From: Asparagopsis taxiformis
Lineage: Eukaryota > Rhodophyta > Florideophyceae > Bonnemaisoniales > Bonnemaisoniaceae
Direction of reading: 5' to 3'
NCBI GenBank assembly: GCA_030407315.1
Contig: JALQPE010000086.1
Span: forward strand, 124,001 to 188,000
DNA: 64,000 nucleotides
The notes beneath the pieces are model-generated. The model worked only from the letters and a program-made list of their open reading frames with translations. It did no database searches and was not told the DNA's origin. This document shows, piece by piece, positions 1 to 9,858 of this stretch. Position 1 is the first letter of the stretch, and the number at the start of each line of letters is the position of its first letter. The position numbers were made by a program, and so were the translations under genes.

Positions 1-1729
1 AACGCGCATCCGCCGCAACGAAGAAGCGGTACCGTCGACTCAGTCGTGCAATTTTCGTCTCAAATGTCTTGAGACCGGTGATGCGTCGCCAATGGTCCGT
101 TGTGCGCGACCCGTTGCCGTAAAATTCCTCGTTGACTCCCTTAATGTCGTTTTCGATCGTACGCGACCGGATGTGCACCCCAACCATCTCGCGGATGTTG
201 ATGAACGACGGGTCGTGCACCAGATGCATGATTTCCGCCGTCGGTAGCAGCTGTTCGCGCATGGTGTTCCAATACGCCGAGGTGGTGGAGATGATACGTG
301 GCGTGAAACTTGATCGCACTACGTACGCCGTTTTGATGTATACGTGACGTCCGCTCTTTGGATTCACCGTGTGTCGGATCGGGTTGTGGATCTGCACACC
401 CTCCGTTAGCATAAAGTTGTAGAAATCAACAGAGCGCAAGGCCTCGTCTTGCACACGTGATTTCTCTTTCGGCCATTCAAAATTGAACTTTTCAATGGTG
501 ATCAAGTCGTTGGCGAACAAGTCGGAGAACACACAGTTGAGATGGATATCAGGCTCCCAGATGAGAACCAGCACACGACCGGTTACTTTTGCAACCGCCA
601 TTGCCGAACCCAGCGCACGAAGCCGATTACCGAGACCGTATTGTGCGTGCACGAATAATGCACGTTTAGCTGAAGATTGATTGAGCGCACGAAGCAAACG
701 TCGTTTCATGTCGACTGATAAAGCTTGGCTGAAGAGCCAAGGAATACTATAGACGCGATGCAGGATGTCTGCTACCTCCTCGTTTCCCAAGTGCGGAAAT
801 GTCCAGTCTTTTACAAAGGTGTACCATGCTCGTTGAATGGAAGTTGATGGCACGAGATAGGAATGCATGGTCATAACGCCGGGATAAAGCGATGCGTATC
901 GTGCTGCGACGGTCGAATCGTTTCGATAGAAGATGTGTCGTGCTTGGAGTGCTGCCACATTATCCAACGGGTATCCGCCGCTGTTTTGTGTGTAGTAATT
1001 GATTTGAAACTCGCTCCAGTCGGAGGCATTGGGGCTCAAAGACAGCGAGTCCACGGTTGTGAACATGAAGCTCTGCTTATCGGCGCCTACTAGTGGGGTG
1101 AGCGGTTCACAACCGAATGATTCACCGCCACGGGCCACATCCCACATGATGAGGAGGAATCGACTGGTATGATGTGAATAGGTTACAGCGGATGCAATCG
1201 CAGATAATCGGGCTACGGGATCGTCGCCGACAATGTGAAGTACGAAAAGGCGGGGCGGAAGCTGATACTGCGCCTTGTACGACTGGAGTCTGGTTAAAAG
1301 ATGATATTGATCATGCAAATTGATTTTGCGGGTCAAACTGACGGGGATATTGAAGGAATGTTTGAGTACATGCTGAACGACTGGAACATTTTGCTGGGCG
1401 TTCAAGCTGTTGGAAACTCGAGCGGCAGTGAAGGGGGATACGGAGCGTTGGAGAGTTTCGGCGAGGGTTGGAGCGTCATTGACGACGTAAAATGCGCGAC
1501 TTCGTCGGTAGGCAACGTATGAGGATAGGGCGGTGAGGACTAAGGTCAAGAGAATACCGAGGAGGGCAGCGGATAGAGGGTGGAGATTTTTGGTCGACGC
1601 TAGGGTCAAACGGGTGTTGAAATGACGCATTGCACGCGTTATGGTCGGAAGGAATTGGGCATGGCGACGTCGGGCGGGTTTGATGATGGTCGATGGTGTT
1701 GGGAATGTTTGGGCGCATTGGAGTCCCAT
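1..1729 (-). CDS. GLGNR-type fucosyltransferase-like type II membrane protein (3' end outside window)
   Basis: Open on the minus strand for 576 codons with no stop before the left edge, so the C-terminus is missing. The first ATG after an in-frame stop (1730-1732) is at 1729; a second at 1630 puts a hydrophobic anchor of about 20 residues (LSAALLGILLTLVLTALSSY) nearer the N-terminus. This is the type II topology of Golgi enzymes. A lumenal stem follows, then the motif GLGNRLRALGSAMA, an acidic WEPD, VGVHIRSR and RFFVAADAR. GLGNR plus VGVHIR is the signature of the GT-B fucosyltransferase clan (GT23/NodZ and protein O-fucosyltransferase relatives), in which VGVHIR lies in the GDP-fucose pocket. 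Inferred role: glycoprotein or wall polysaccharide glycosylation. Donor and acceptor cannot be told from sequence. Clan assignment fairly sure, exact family not. Confidence 0.72.
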   Translation of the reverse strand, partial: MGLQCAQTFPTPSTIIKPARRRHAQFLPTITRAMRHFNTRLTLASTKNLHPLSAALLGILLTLVLTALSSYVAYRRSRAFYVVNDAPTLAETLQRSVSPFTAARVSNSLNAQQNVPVVQHVLKHSFNIPVSLTRKINLHDQYHLLTRLQSYKAQYQLPPRLFVLHIVGDDPVARLSAIASAVTYSHHTSRFLLIMWDVARGGESFGCEPLTPLVGADKQSFMFTTVDSLSLSPNASDWSEFQINYYTQNSGGYPLDNVAALQARHIFYRNDSTVAARYASLYPGVMTMHSYLVPSTSIQRAWYTFVKDWTFPHLGNEEVADILHRVYSIPWLFSQALSVDMKRRLLRALNQSSAKRALFVHAQYGLGNRLRALGSAMAVAKVTGRVLVLIWEPDIHLNCVFSDLFANDLITIEKFNFEWPKEKSRVQDEALRSVDFYNFMLTEGVQIHNPIRHTVNPKSGRHVYIKTAYVVRSSFTPRIISTTSAYWNTMREQLLPTAEIMHLVHDPSFINIREMVGVHIRSRTIENDIKGVNEEFYGNGSRTTDHWRRITGLKTFETKIARLSRRYRFFVAADAR

Positions 1730-1952
1730 CTAGACGGACAGTGACGGGCGGAGGAGGTGGTGGTGGTGGAGATGTGAGTGTGTCGATGGTTTTTAGCGTT
1801 GCTGCCAGTAACAAGTCACGTTGGCGTGGCTTTCTACAGCAAGGATCGTTGTGTAAGGACGCGCTTCTTACAGATGATGTGATGTCAAACGTCGCGTCAT
1901 GTGGCTGTCGATTGGACGAAAGCGCTGCATGATTCGTGCTGCACTACTTTTT

Positions 1953-4379
1953 TTATTGTCGACTCAATATACGCATGACGCGCTTGACGAGCCACAGCGC
2001 GCATTGGACGTTTTTGTTGTACGAATTGGAACCGATATTGTCGCGTCGACTCTTCAGCACTTGCGCGTTGGCTCCAATCCTTTCCCAATGGTACGATACC
2101 ACCACTCGAGCGAGGTCCACCAAACTATCTTCGTAAACACCCTTGAAATCTTCCCATTCCATCGCTCGTCTCGCGTGCTCGATATCGCTCACTTTTCCAA
2201 ATTGCACCAATTTCTTCAGCAGCCCCTCATAATATCGACGCACAATCCGCTCCTCACATCCTTCCTCCAACAACACCGCCTCGTTCGCAGACGTCGCTAT
2301 CACATACGCAATGTCCGTTGCGCAATGTCCCCATCCGCACCATTGCAAGTCAATCACCCCCACATCCCATCCATCGTCCAACTCTTTAAAGAAAAAATTG
2401 GCCCCCTTCGCATCCCCATGAATCAACGTTCGCTGTGCGTGCGTCTCGTCCAAACCGACGCCGTGCACTCTCTCCGCAGCCGCCGTGGCATGCTGCGCCA
2501 AAACGCGTCCAAAATTCTCAACGCTCACTTGGCCGACCCTTCCGATTTGCTCAAATTCGCGTCTGAAACTCTGCAAATGCCGCTCCCAACAGCGCTCGAT
2601 TTTCTCAAAACTATCCGCCGCCTGCCGTTTCGGCGCCCAATACGTCGCCTGATCCCATACACACTTGACAATGTCCTCATAGTCCTCGTTCTTCCTATAG
2701 TCCCAGAAAAACCCATGCAGCGTACTCAGAGCATCGACCGCCGCGTCAACCTGCCCCTCGTCCAGTAGGCCAAACTGTCGCCAGCCGTCCTCCGGCGAAA
2801 AGTCCTCCAGTAGCAACAAAAATTTGCTCTCAATGGCCGCCGCGCCCTCCCCGGCCGGCCGACTGTCCGCGAAATACGGCTTGCCAATGCTCGTCCCCAG
2901 TGATTTCAGTCGCCGACACGCATCCGAGCCGAGGAATGACGTCTCAACTTGATATGATGTCACGTCTCGTGCCAGTTTTAAAGGCGCCGTAGCCGCCTTT
3001 AATTTTACGTGTTCCAACTCGGCCATCACGACGCGTTTCATGAACACGCTTTTTGGACCGACGCTTCCCACGTACTTGACATGCAGTCTACAGGCATCCG
3101 ACATTAGATATCGAACTGCCGTGCGTTCTGGTGCGGAGAATGACTCCACCTCATGACCGATCATCGACGACAGCCATTTCGACGTAATTGGATTCCCGTC
3201 CAAGTCTAGTGCGATATTTGTCGCTTGCGGCTCTCCATTAGACACTAGACCAGTATCTGCGAGTAGCGTATCCAACACCATGGATTCCCGCAGCCTCTTG
3301 CACAAATCCTCGTGTGATCTCTCGTGCACATCGTGACGCTTCACATTCGGACCCGACACCAGTACACCGTATCGATTACAAATACGCGCTGTTGCAGAAT
3401 GCTGGATACGATTGCCAAACAAGTCTGTAACTTTCCCACCACATGCCACAATAACAGCTTCCGTCGCAGCAGTATCCCAAAGACTCGTGATCAAATTCAA
3501 CACACACACATCTGCTTTTCCCATTGCAACTTGCATCATTTTATTTCCCGCACCCCCGAGCGGCAGCACCTCCGACGCGTCAACCACCTCCATCACATCC
3601 GCCATCACCGGATTACGCGACGACCGCGACGCAGCCACAATCATACCACAATTTGCCTCCCGCACCGCAGCGCTCTCCGGAACGTTAACAACGCCCGCTC
3701 CAACCATCCCGTACACCACATCTCCTTCCACAAACGGCCTACCGATCGCGCCAGCAATTGCGCGTCCGCGAACGCTAATGCCAATCAACGTCTGCACGGC
3801 GTCCAGACGGCCTTTGACAAACTCCAGCGTCGCGTCGACCGGGTCACAGAACACGCACACGTCGTCCATGGGCACGTTTTGCAATTCGACGGGCGTGGAG
3901 AGTGCGCACGAGTTGATATCGAGCGGTGCAGAAGAATCGTTCATATAATCACCATTCTCGACGTCCTCCTCCGCGACGATCGTCAGCCCCGCAAAGTCTC
4001 GCATTAGCGGCCGTAGAATCGCAGATTGCGCCATCTCATCGGCGATGGTCAGCGCTGAACGCGGGTCCGACACGTCTTTGTACGACTCTCCGATGTTGTC
4101 GCCTTGTTCGCGCGCGCGCTGCACCTGCCGGATCACATCGCATGATCGGCGCGCCGCGTCTACGCAGGCGGACAGTAGTTGGCCGATGTGAACCGTGTCG
4201 GATTTGGTGTGGGCCGTGCTGATGGGGCGCGTCGGAGGCATTATACTGCTGGATGGTGGAAGACGGGTTGGCTGGATGCGCGATTGACGGTTGGGGAAAG
4301 AATTGGGTGTGAGTTGTCGAGTGTGCAGGCTGTGACTGTGGGTGGACAGAAGGGGGATGGATGTGGAAAACGTGAGCAT
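1953..4379 (-). CDS. Fused 3'(2'),5'-bisphosphate nucleotidase (BPNT1/SAL1-like) and CHK/EcKinase-like phosphotransferase
   Basis: One 808-residue frame joins two enzymes. Residues about 60-370 are an inositol-monophosphatase-fold phosphatase: metal-binding EED, DPVDAT (usually DPxDGT), GGAGNKMMQVAMGK and WDTAATEAV. The GGAGNK segment is closest to BPNT1/SAL1, which removes the 3' phosphate of PAP, the by-product of sulfotransfer. Residues about 400-800 resemble aminoglycoside/choline-kinase-like CHK or EcKinase proteins, with catalytic HGDAKGAN and metal-binding VIDLQWCGW. The substrate of that half is unknown. The first ATG gives a 46-residue leader with Phe at position 4 that could target an organelle, as plant SAL1 is targeted; an alternative ATG at 4241 would give a cytosolic form. 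No intron signal or stop separates the halves. Domain calls strong, combined function inferred. Confidence 0.85.
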   Translation of the reverse strand: MLTFSTSIPLLSTHSHSLHTRQLTPNSFPNRQSRIQPTRLPPSSSIMPPTRPISTAHTKSDTVHIGQLLSACVDAARRSCDVIRQVQRAREQGDNIGESYKDVSDPRSALTIADEMAQSAILRPLMRDFAGLTIVAEEDVENGDYMNDSSAPLDINSCALSTPVELQNVPMDDVCVFCDPVDATLEFVKGRLDAVQTLIGISVRGRAIAGAIGRPFVEGDVVYGMVGAGVVNVPESAAVREANCGMIVAASRSSRNPVMADVMEVVDASEVLPLGGAGNKMMQVAMGKADVCVLNLITSLWDTAATEAVIVACGGKVTDLFGNRIQHSATARICNRYGVLVSGPNVKRHDVHERSHEDLCKRLRESMVLDTLLADTGLVSNGEPQATNIALDLDGNPITSKWLSSMIGHEVESFSAPERTAVRYLMSDACRLHVKYVGSVGPKSVFMKRVVMAELEHVKLKAATAPLKLARDVTSYQVETSFLGSDACRRLKSLGTSIGKPYFADSRPAGEGAAAIESKFLLLLEDFSPEDGWRQFGLLDEGQVDAAVDALSTLHGFFWDYRKNEDYEDIVKCVWDQATYWAPKRQAADSFEKIERCWERHLQSFRREFEQIGRVGQVSVENFGRVLAQHATAAAERVHGVGLDETHAQRTLIHGDAKGANFFFKELDDGWDVGVIDLQWCGWGHCATDIAYVIATSANEAVLLEEGCEERIVRRYYEGLLKKLVQFGKVSDIEHARRAMEWEDFKGVYEDSLVDLARVVVSYHWERIGANAQVLKSRRDNIGSNSYNKNVQCALWLVKRVMRILSRQ

Positions 4380-4923
4380 CGAATTGGCTTGATGGTGGCC
4401 GACGCAGTTTTAGAGAAAGCAAAATTTTGGGGAGGAATGTAGACAATTGGTGATTAGTACTCGAGATGCCACTCTTCGCAAGCTATATTCCTCTCCGCGA
4501 GCAGTAAAAGTCTGGACAAGATGCGGTTGCAAAGTTGGGTGGGCAGAAGTAGAGATGCTCCGGAAAATTGGGCAAGATGGTGGACACGTTTGGCGTCCGA
4601 AATGGTATGCGATGGGAATTCGGGAGGAAATTCAGATCGCATATTATGCTAATGAGAGCCGGGGATGAGCACATCGGCTGTTAACAAGGACTGAATATGC
4701 TATAGTTTTGCAGTGTCCACAAGCTCTCATCTACCCTTCGGCACAGGTGAAACCTGCGAATCCCATTGGCTTTATACCATAAGCAATATACAATGAGAAG
4801 CTTTGCCGGATACAACAAACATACAACTACAAAAGTTTATAGTACAAGAGTCGATTCACGTCAACTACCTACATCATCTGCAGCCAACAATTCGACTCGG
4901 GTAGGCATGTGCACTGCACACGT
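4380..4923. other. Intergenic spacer
   Basis: About 540 bp between the nucleotidase-kinase fusion promoter and the rhomboid 3' end. Only short overlapping frames without recognisable domains occur here; I see no RNA gene or repeat. Confidence 0.6.
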
Positions 4924-6009
4924 TCATTTCAATACATTGCGTGCAACTTTAGCATAGGCATGCACCAGAGCATCCGAGCCACCGGCAGCGGCAATAACGC
5001 CACCTGCGATTGCAATAGAAAATCCGAGAGCGGCTAGAGCTGCGACAGCGGAAGCGCGTTTCCCGTGCCGTCTGACTTCCACAAAGGTAAGTCTGCCCGT
5101 ATCGGACGATCTATGCAACACGACCTGCGGCGCCAATTTGGCGGCTGTGACAACGCCGAACAAGCAGCCTCCAAAGTGTGCCCATCCGTCGACGGACGGC
5201 ATGAGCCAGCCGCCGGCCAGGTTGAGAATTGTAGCGGTGGCAACCAATCGTAGATTTTCACGAGCAAGCGGGCCGATGGGGCCGCGATTGCGGTCGAGAT
5301 GGACGCACATGGCAGCTATGAGCGCAAAAACGGCACCGGAAGAGCCGACAGACGGACGGGTTGACGTCGCATTTGCGCAGAAACTAGCAACATTGCCACC
5401 GAGGGCGCCGCTCAGATAGATGGAGGCAAAAGCTGAGCTGCCGTAGAGGATTTCTGTGGCACTGCCTAGCGCATAGAGCGCATAGGTGTTGAGAAGGAGA
5501 TGTCGCAGATTTACATGCAGAAAGGCAGGTGTGATGAGGCGCCACAGTTGACCACTCACGATTTTGGTGCTTACTTTGGCGCCGAGTGCTTGCAAATTTG
5601 GCACGCAGGCTAGCGCTGGTACAACAGCGGCGAGTAGTAGGCCCAACTTTTGCACGAGCAGGACGCCAAAATTGAGAGCGATTATCTGTTTGTTGACAAG
5701 ACGGTGCGATGTTAGAAGGTGCGGGAATGAAGGAGGAGTTGGAGAGAGGCGACAACTTACTACATAGGTCCAAATTGGTCTGCGAGCATGAATCCTCAGT
5801 AGCGGACCACCTCTCGGACGCGTGATGGGCTGCGGCGTTTGCGGTGTGTAGGGAGTGGATTGGTCATCAGTGCTGGTTGCTAGTGGGGTCACGAGAGGAG
5901 CGCGCGAGTTATCCGACGAGCGGCAGCGAGTGATTCTGGCGCCACATCTAGCGCTGGCCGATGGCGGTAGCAATCGCACTGCGGGAGACAAAGTTTGGAA
6001 GAGGAGCAT
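4924..6009 (-). CDS. Plastid-type rhomboid intramembrane serine protease, one 75-bp intron
   Basis: Read as exons 6009-5761 and 5685-4924. The 75-bp intron (5760-5686) has donor GTAAGT, branch TTCTAAC and acceptor ACAG; it is a multiple of three without a stop, so the frame stays open through it. Splicing restores a first transmembrane segment (TYVIIALNFGVLL) and gives 336 residues. Rhomboid hallmarks: GQLWRLITPAFLH before the conserved HLLLN helix, nucleophile in GSSGAVFAL and catalytic His in WAHFGG. Six to seven membrane segments. The leader (MLLFQTLSPAVRLLPPSASAR) is basic, Ser/Pro/Ala-rich and has Phe at position 4, typical of a primary-plastid transit peptide. It should cleave membrane protein substrates, probably in the plastid envelope (inferred). 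An ATTGG (CCAAT on the gene strand) lies at 6104-6108 upstream. Confidence 0.9.
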   Translation of the reverse strand: MLLFQTLSPAVRLLPPSASARCGARITRCRSSDNSRAPLVTPLATSTDDQSTPYTPQTPQPITRPRGGPLLRIHARRPIWTYVVSCRLSPTPPSFPHLLTSHRLVNKQIIALNFGVLLVQKLGLLLAAVVPALACVPNLQALGAKVSTKIVSGQLWRLITPAFLHVNLRHLLLNTYALYALGSATEILYGSSAFASIYLSGALGGNVASFCANATSTRPSVGSSGAVFALIAAMCVHLDRNRGPIGPLARENLRLVATATILNLAGGWLMPSVDGWAHFGGCLFGVVTAAKLAPQVVLHRSSDTGRLTFVEVRRHGKRASAVAALAALGFSIAIAGGVIAAAGGSDALVHAYAKVARNVLK

Positions 6010-6152
6010 AGCCAGAGCGCAGCACAGTTGGGGTGTGACGGAGGTTAGCTCTGCTTTCAGAATTACCTCAACAAAATGTGATTAAAAAAGCAATGCAACT
6101 ATGATTGGCTACCGTTTCAGCAAGTTTCTGCAACCGCGCACGTTGGCAACTT

Positions 6153-7492
6153 TCACGCCCGATTCTGTCGGCGAGATTCCTTCATGCGGCTGCCAGACAT
6201 ACCTCGCGACAAGTTTGATGCCTGCCTCCTTCTCTTAGCCTGAAACTCGTGCGTGGATTCCTTGTGTCGCGGCAGTTCATCTTTCCGGCACGCGTATGGC
6301 TCCTCCTGGAACCACTTGTGACCGAGCGCTTCCGTGGCCGTCAGTCGCTCGACAGGGTCCAGTTTCAGCATCCCTGTAATCAGCTCTACCGCCGAATCTG
6401 AACATTGCATTCCCTGATGTGCTGCGAGGTTCTTAAAGTATTTCTCTAGCTGCGGTGGGTACACTCGCGCATCTGACACCACACGCGACTGCGGTAGACT
6501 GCGCCAATTAGGCCACACCCTCTCGTTTGGAGATCCTACAACTTGGAAAATGAGGTCCAGTTGCTCCGCCTCGTCCTTTCCTGGAAATAGCGGCTTCCTT
6601 GTCAACAACTCTGCCAATAGGCATCCGACAGACCACATGTCCACGCTTGGACCGTACTCATTCGCTCCCAACAGTAGTTCAGGAGGTCGGTACCACAGTG
6701 TGATAACACGATTTGTATACTTTCGTCCCTCTTCACCGTATGATCGTGCCAGGCCAAAATCTGCAATCTTCAGGTTTCCATTGTTGTCAATTAGAAGGTT
6801 GGACCCTTTGATATCTCTATGAAGCACCTCGTGCTTGTGGCAGTATTCTAGACCACTTAATAATTGTATCACATAACACTTGACCTGCGCTTCTGTGAAA
6901 CGGATGGAAGGAGTATCCATCAGCCCTGTCAGGTCATGATCCATATATTCAAACACCATGTAAATTGTTCCCTTGGGCTTCTTAGGATCATCATGCGAGT
7001 CTTTACTTGACGAGCCTTTACCAGTGACAATTTCCTTCAAATTGACAATGTTTTCATGATGCAGAGTCTTGAGCAACTTGATTTCACGGATTGCGGTAAG
7101 TGGAAACTGTGAGACAGCAACGCGGCAACTCGTTACATCCATTGTTAGTAAACATATAGTCAACCATGTTCCGTGATTAGTGCAGTAATAACGTACCCCT
7201 TCCCTCTCATTGTCCATTCTCACTCTCTTCAACGCCACAATTTCATTTGTATACTTGTCTTTGGCACTCCAAACCTGACTGTACAGTGCACAACAATAAT
7301 TCACAACACTCCGGATCCGTCAGCTAATGTTGGCAGACATGGCAGACAGTAACAAAAGTGCAAACTGAAGACCTACCCGTAAGTGCCCTCTCCGACTTGC
7401 TCGAGCTGTTGAAAGTGGGACACATCTCTTGAAACCCACTTTCTACGCCTACGCGACAACGGCATGACATCTGTTACAGGCTTTTCCGGCAT
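6153..7492 (-). CDS. CDK9: CDK9/CDKC-type cyclin-dependent kinase (P-TEFb catalytic subunit), two introns
   Basis: Three exons: 7492-7377, 7278-7197 and 7106-6153, giving 383 residues. Intron 1 (7376-7279, 98 bp) starts GTAGGT and ends TACAG; intron 2 (7196-7107, 90 bp) starts GTACGT, has TACTAAC and ends CACAG. Intron 2 is in frame without stops and would pass as coding. The spliced protein has a P-loop GEGTYG (34-39), cyclin-binding helix PLTAIRE (68-74, the PITALRE/PITAIRE equivalent), catalytic HRDIKGSN (162-169), DFGLAR (182-187) and a T-loop with TNRVITLWYRPPE. PITALRE-type helices belong to transcriptional CDKs (CDK9, CDK12, plant CDKC), which phosphorylate the RNA polymerase II tail with cyclin T/K. 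The short basic tail (RRRQASNLSRG) may be nuclear. CDK9 versus CDK12 is not certain; the short length favours CDK9/CDKC. Confidence 0.9.
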
Positions 7493-7899
7493 TATGAGGC
7501 AGGATGGTGCGAAGAGGCCGTTTGAAACGTTGTTGCTGCGTTAACTTGCACAGCGATGCGCGGGAGCCGGTCGACAACGGAAAATGATGGATTGGCTTGG
7601 AAAGAAGTATGGCATTCGCATCCCACTAAATTTAACTTTTTTTCAAATACCGCCAAGATTGCTCAAGATCGTCTGTCCCTCATTAGTGCGACCCCCTGTT
7701 TTGGTTACCATCTTTCCCGGCAAAGTGCTCTTATTAGCCAACATAATAGCATCGCCATCAGTCTTCCATCACCACTTGAAATTCTTCCGCTATCCAATAC
7801 AAAATATTGTGCGAGAGGTGCGAAGCATCATGACCAGTTTATTTCATAAAGTGCAAACCATGCGCAGACGACATTGACCAAGTTGTGCGAGTAGCGAAA
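7493..7899. other. Divergent intergenic region
   Basis: About 400 bp between the kinase start and the orphan membrane protein. A frame from 7584 reads MMDWLGKKYGIRIPL... for 97 codons, overlapped in a second frame from 7556. Neither has a recognisable domain. Treated as upstream DNA; a missed 5' exon of the next gene cannot be excluded. Confidence 0.4.
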
Positions 7900-9771
7900 A
7901 TGGATGGCGATGAAATCAGGCCAAACTTTAGTATTCAACCAAATTTGAGTATACGACCAAGCTATGACATTGTACTTCAATCCGCAGAGCGGGAATTGGA
8001 GAGGAGGATGCGAGAAACAGATGAAACGTATAAAAAAGAGCTGCTCGTGGCCGCCAAAGCTGTTCATGCAGTCCAAATGATAGAGCAATTATCTGAAGTG
8101 ATTGCTCAGGAGGAAGCAAATGGAGCAGATGTGAGAACTTTGAAATCTCAACAGCAGCACGCTCACGAAACGCTTGTAGACGCTGTGAATCTCCAAGATG
8201 ACGCCGTCATCCTTCACACCCACACCCAACTTGAACATTTAATGCAGTCCGTAGACCCTTTCTTCTTGGAGAGTGAAGAGGAAAAGAAAAGACAATACTT
8301 GGAGCATCGAAACAGAGAAAACATGGAAAGAGTAAGAAAAAGCTGGCTGTTTCATCCCTCTTCTGCGGTTGTCAGCATTATGAAAGGTAAAGGAGCACAA
8401 GGAGTCACGGAGGAGGAGAGAAGGTCATGTATCTCGACATGCGCATGGAGTTTTGCCATTATCGGAATGCTTATTGCCATCATATTTGTTATCATAGACT
8501 TCTGGTCTGCGCAAGCCAACCCTGCTTTGATTTCCAACCTTGTGCGCAGCAGTGAAATTCAATTACCGCCGGTCTATGCATGCCTCTCCACGCCACTTTT
8601 ACCAACTTTTGACCATCTGCCCAACGCCACTTTCAATGGTACAGCTCTGTGGGGTCTTCGCAGCTATACAAACACTGAAACTGGCGAGTCGTATATGTAT
8701 CGAGAGGCTCAGAAACTCATAACGGAACCATCTACCCTTGGTCGCCGCGAGTTCTGCCAGCAAACGTTGCAATATCTTTCCAAGGATGATATACTGGAGG
8801 CACTTGACCCAAATTTTGATCCAGCTAAGAAATGTTTCTCGTGCCTCAGAATCGGAGTGAAGAAGCCGATCAACCTGACGTATGAGAAAGCTGAGAAAAG
8901 AACTAGAGGTGCTGTTACGCTCGAGTTTGCCAGATTACGAGACTTTGACTATTGCTTCAATCCGTTATTTACCGGGGATACAAACTTGAGAGACAGCATC
9001 AGACGCAGTTTGAAAGATAATGCACAGCAACTTGTTGACAAAGGGATTCTTGTCTTGATCAATTCTCCGAGCATTTCATTTGCATTTGATTATGGCTTTG
9101 AGGACTTTAGGTTTGCGCATCCTCGAAATCCTATACCACAAATGGAAGCTATGGCAACTGTGTTCTGCAATCTGTATTTCTTCTCAGGGCATTTCTTCCC
9201 GGTCAAACGCGGTACTGAAGTTCGATACAGTTATGATGTGGATGCTGGCCTGGAGGCGTGGAAACCTCTCGGAAATCTGTCCAACTTTCTGACAGCAAAG
9301 TCGAGTTTTCGAGACAGAAATGGGTTGACTGCGGACAGATTCTCTATTCTCAACGAGATTCGCGGCAATTCAACCAGTGCGAGAGAGGAGTATACTGTGA
9401 ACATGTTCATCAGCAATGGGCCGAGGAGCACGGGTCCGACATTTCATGATTATGCTGCTACGTTGAGGGAAGATCACAACGACATATTGCTTTTTAGCAA
9501 GACGATAGACGGCGGTGTAGAATCGTTTTCAACATCAGTTCAATTGGGATCGGAGAAATTGTTCAGAACGTTGGGACGATTTACACGTTTCAACATTTCG
9601 TTGGATATGGAGACGTTTGAAGTAGAAATGACGACACGGAGGCCAACAACGTCAGTGTCAGAGTTTCTAACGGATGTGGTCGAGTATATCGGTTTGTTCA
9701 CTGGCGTTTGCGCTTACTCTGTGCTCGTTGGTCCAGCACGACTGTATCTGAAGAAAACGCGAACCGCCTAA
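7900..9771 (+). CDS. Orphan two-TM membrane protein
   Basis: 623 residues from the ATG at 7900 (A at -3). I do not recognise the family. Visible layout: an N-terminal cytosolic part with strongly charged, coiled-coil-prone helices (SAERELERRMRETDETYKKE and following, about residues 30-160), a TM segment near residues 185-205 (FAIIGMLIAIIFVIIDFW), a large domain with several N-glycosylation sequons (NAT, NLT, NST, NIS) and paired cysteines, and a second hydrophobic segment near the C-terminus (EYIGLFTGVCAYSVLVGP) followed by basic RLYLKKTRTA. The central domain would therefore face the lumen or outside with both ends cytosolic. Function unknown; converges with the WD40 gene 87 bp downstream. 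Confidence 0.8.
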   Translation: MDGDEIRPNFSIQPNLSIRPSYDIVLQSAERELERRMRETDETYKKELLVAAKAVHAVQMIEQLSEVIAQEEANGADVRTLKSQQQHAHETLVDAVNLQDDAVILHTHTQLEHLMQSVDPFFLESEEEKKRQYLEHRNRENMERVRKSWLFHPSSAVVSIMKGKGAQGVTEEERRSCISTCAWSFAIIGMLIAIIFVIIDFWSAQANPALISNLVRSSEIQLPPVYACLSTPLLPTFDHLPNATFNGTALWGLRSYTNTETGESYMYREAQKLITEPSTLGRREFCQQTLQYLSKDDILEALDPNFDPAKKCFSCLRIGVKKPINLTYEKAEKRTRGAVTLEFARLRDFDYCFNPLFTGDTNLRDSIRRSLKDNAQQLVDKGILVLINSPSISFAFDYGFEDFRFAHPRNPIPQMEAMATVFCNLYFFSGHFFPVKRGTEVRYSYDVDAGLEAWKPLGNLSNFLTAKSSFRDRNGLTADRFSILNEIRGNSTSAREEYTVNMFISNGPRSTGPTFHDYAATLREDHNDILLFSKTIDGGVESFSTSVQLGSEKLFRTLGRFTRFNISLDMETFEVEMTTRRPTTSVSEFLTDVVEYIGLFTGVCAYSVLVGPARLYLKKTRTA

Positions 9772-9858
9772 AGTACGCCTTTGCATACGTTTCTACTCGA
9801 AACAATGTGATATATAAAAAACTGCTTTCCTACTATTGCGAGCTTTCCGCCTCCATCA

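Noticed and set aside
1899..2768. 289-codon plus-strand frame opposite the nucleotidase-kinase gene
   Set aside because: Antisense of a gene with clear catalytic motifs; its own translation has no domain.
7556..7877. Two overlapping frames upstream of the orphan membrane protein as a small gene or first exon
   Set aside because: They overlap in different frames, show no domain, and no convincing donor connects them to the ATG at 7900.
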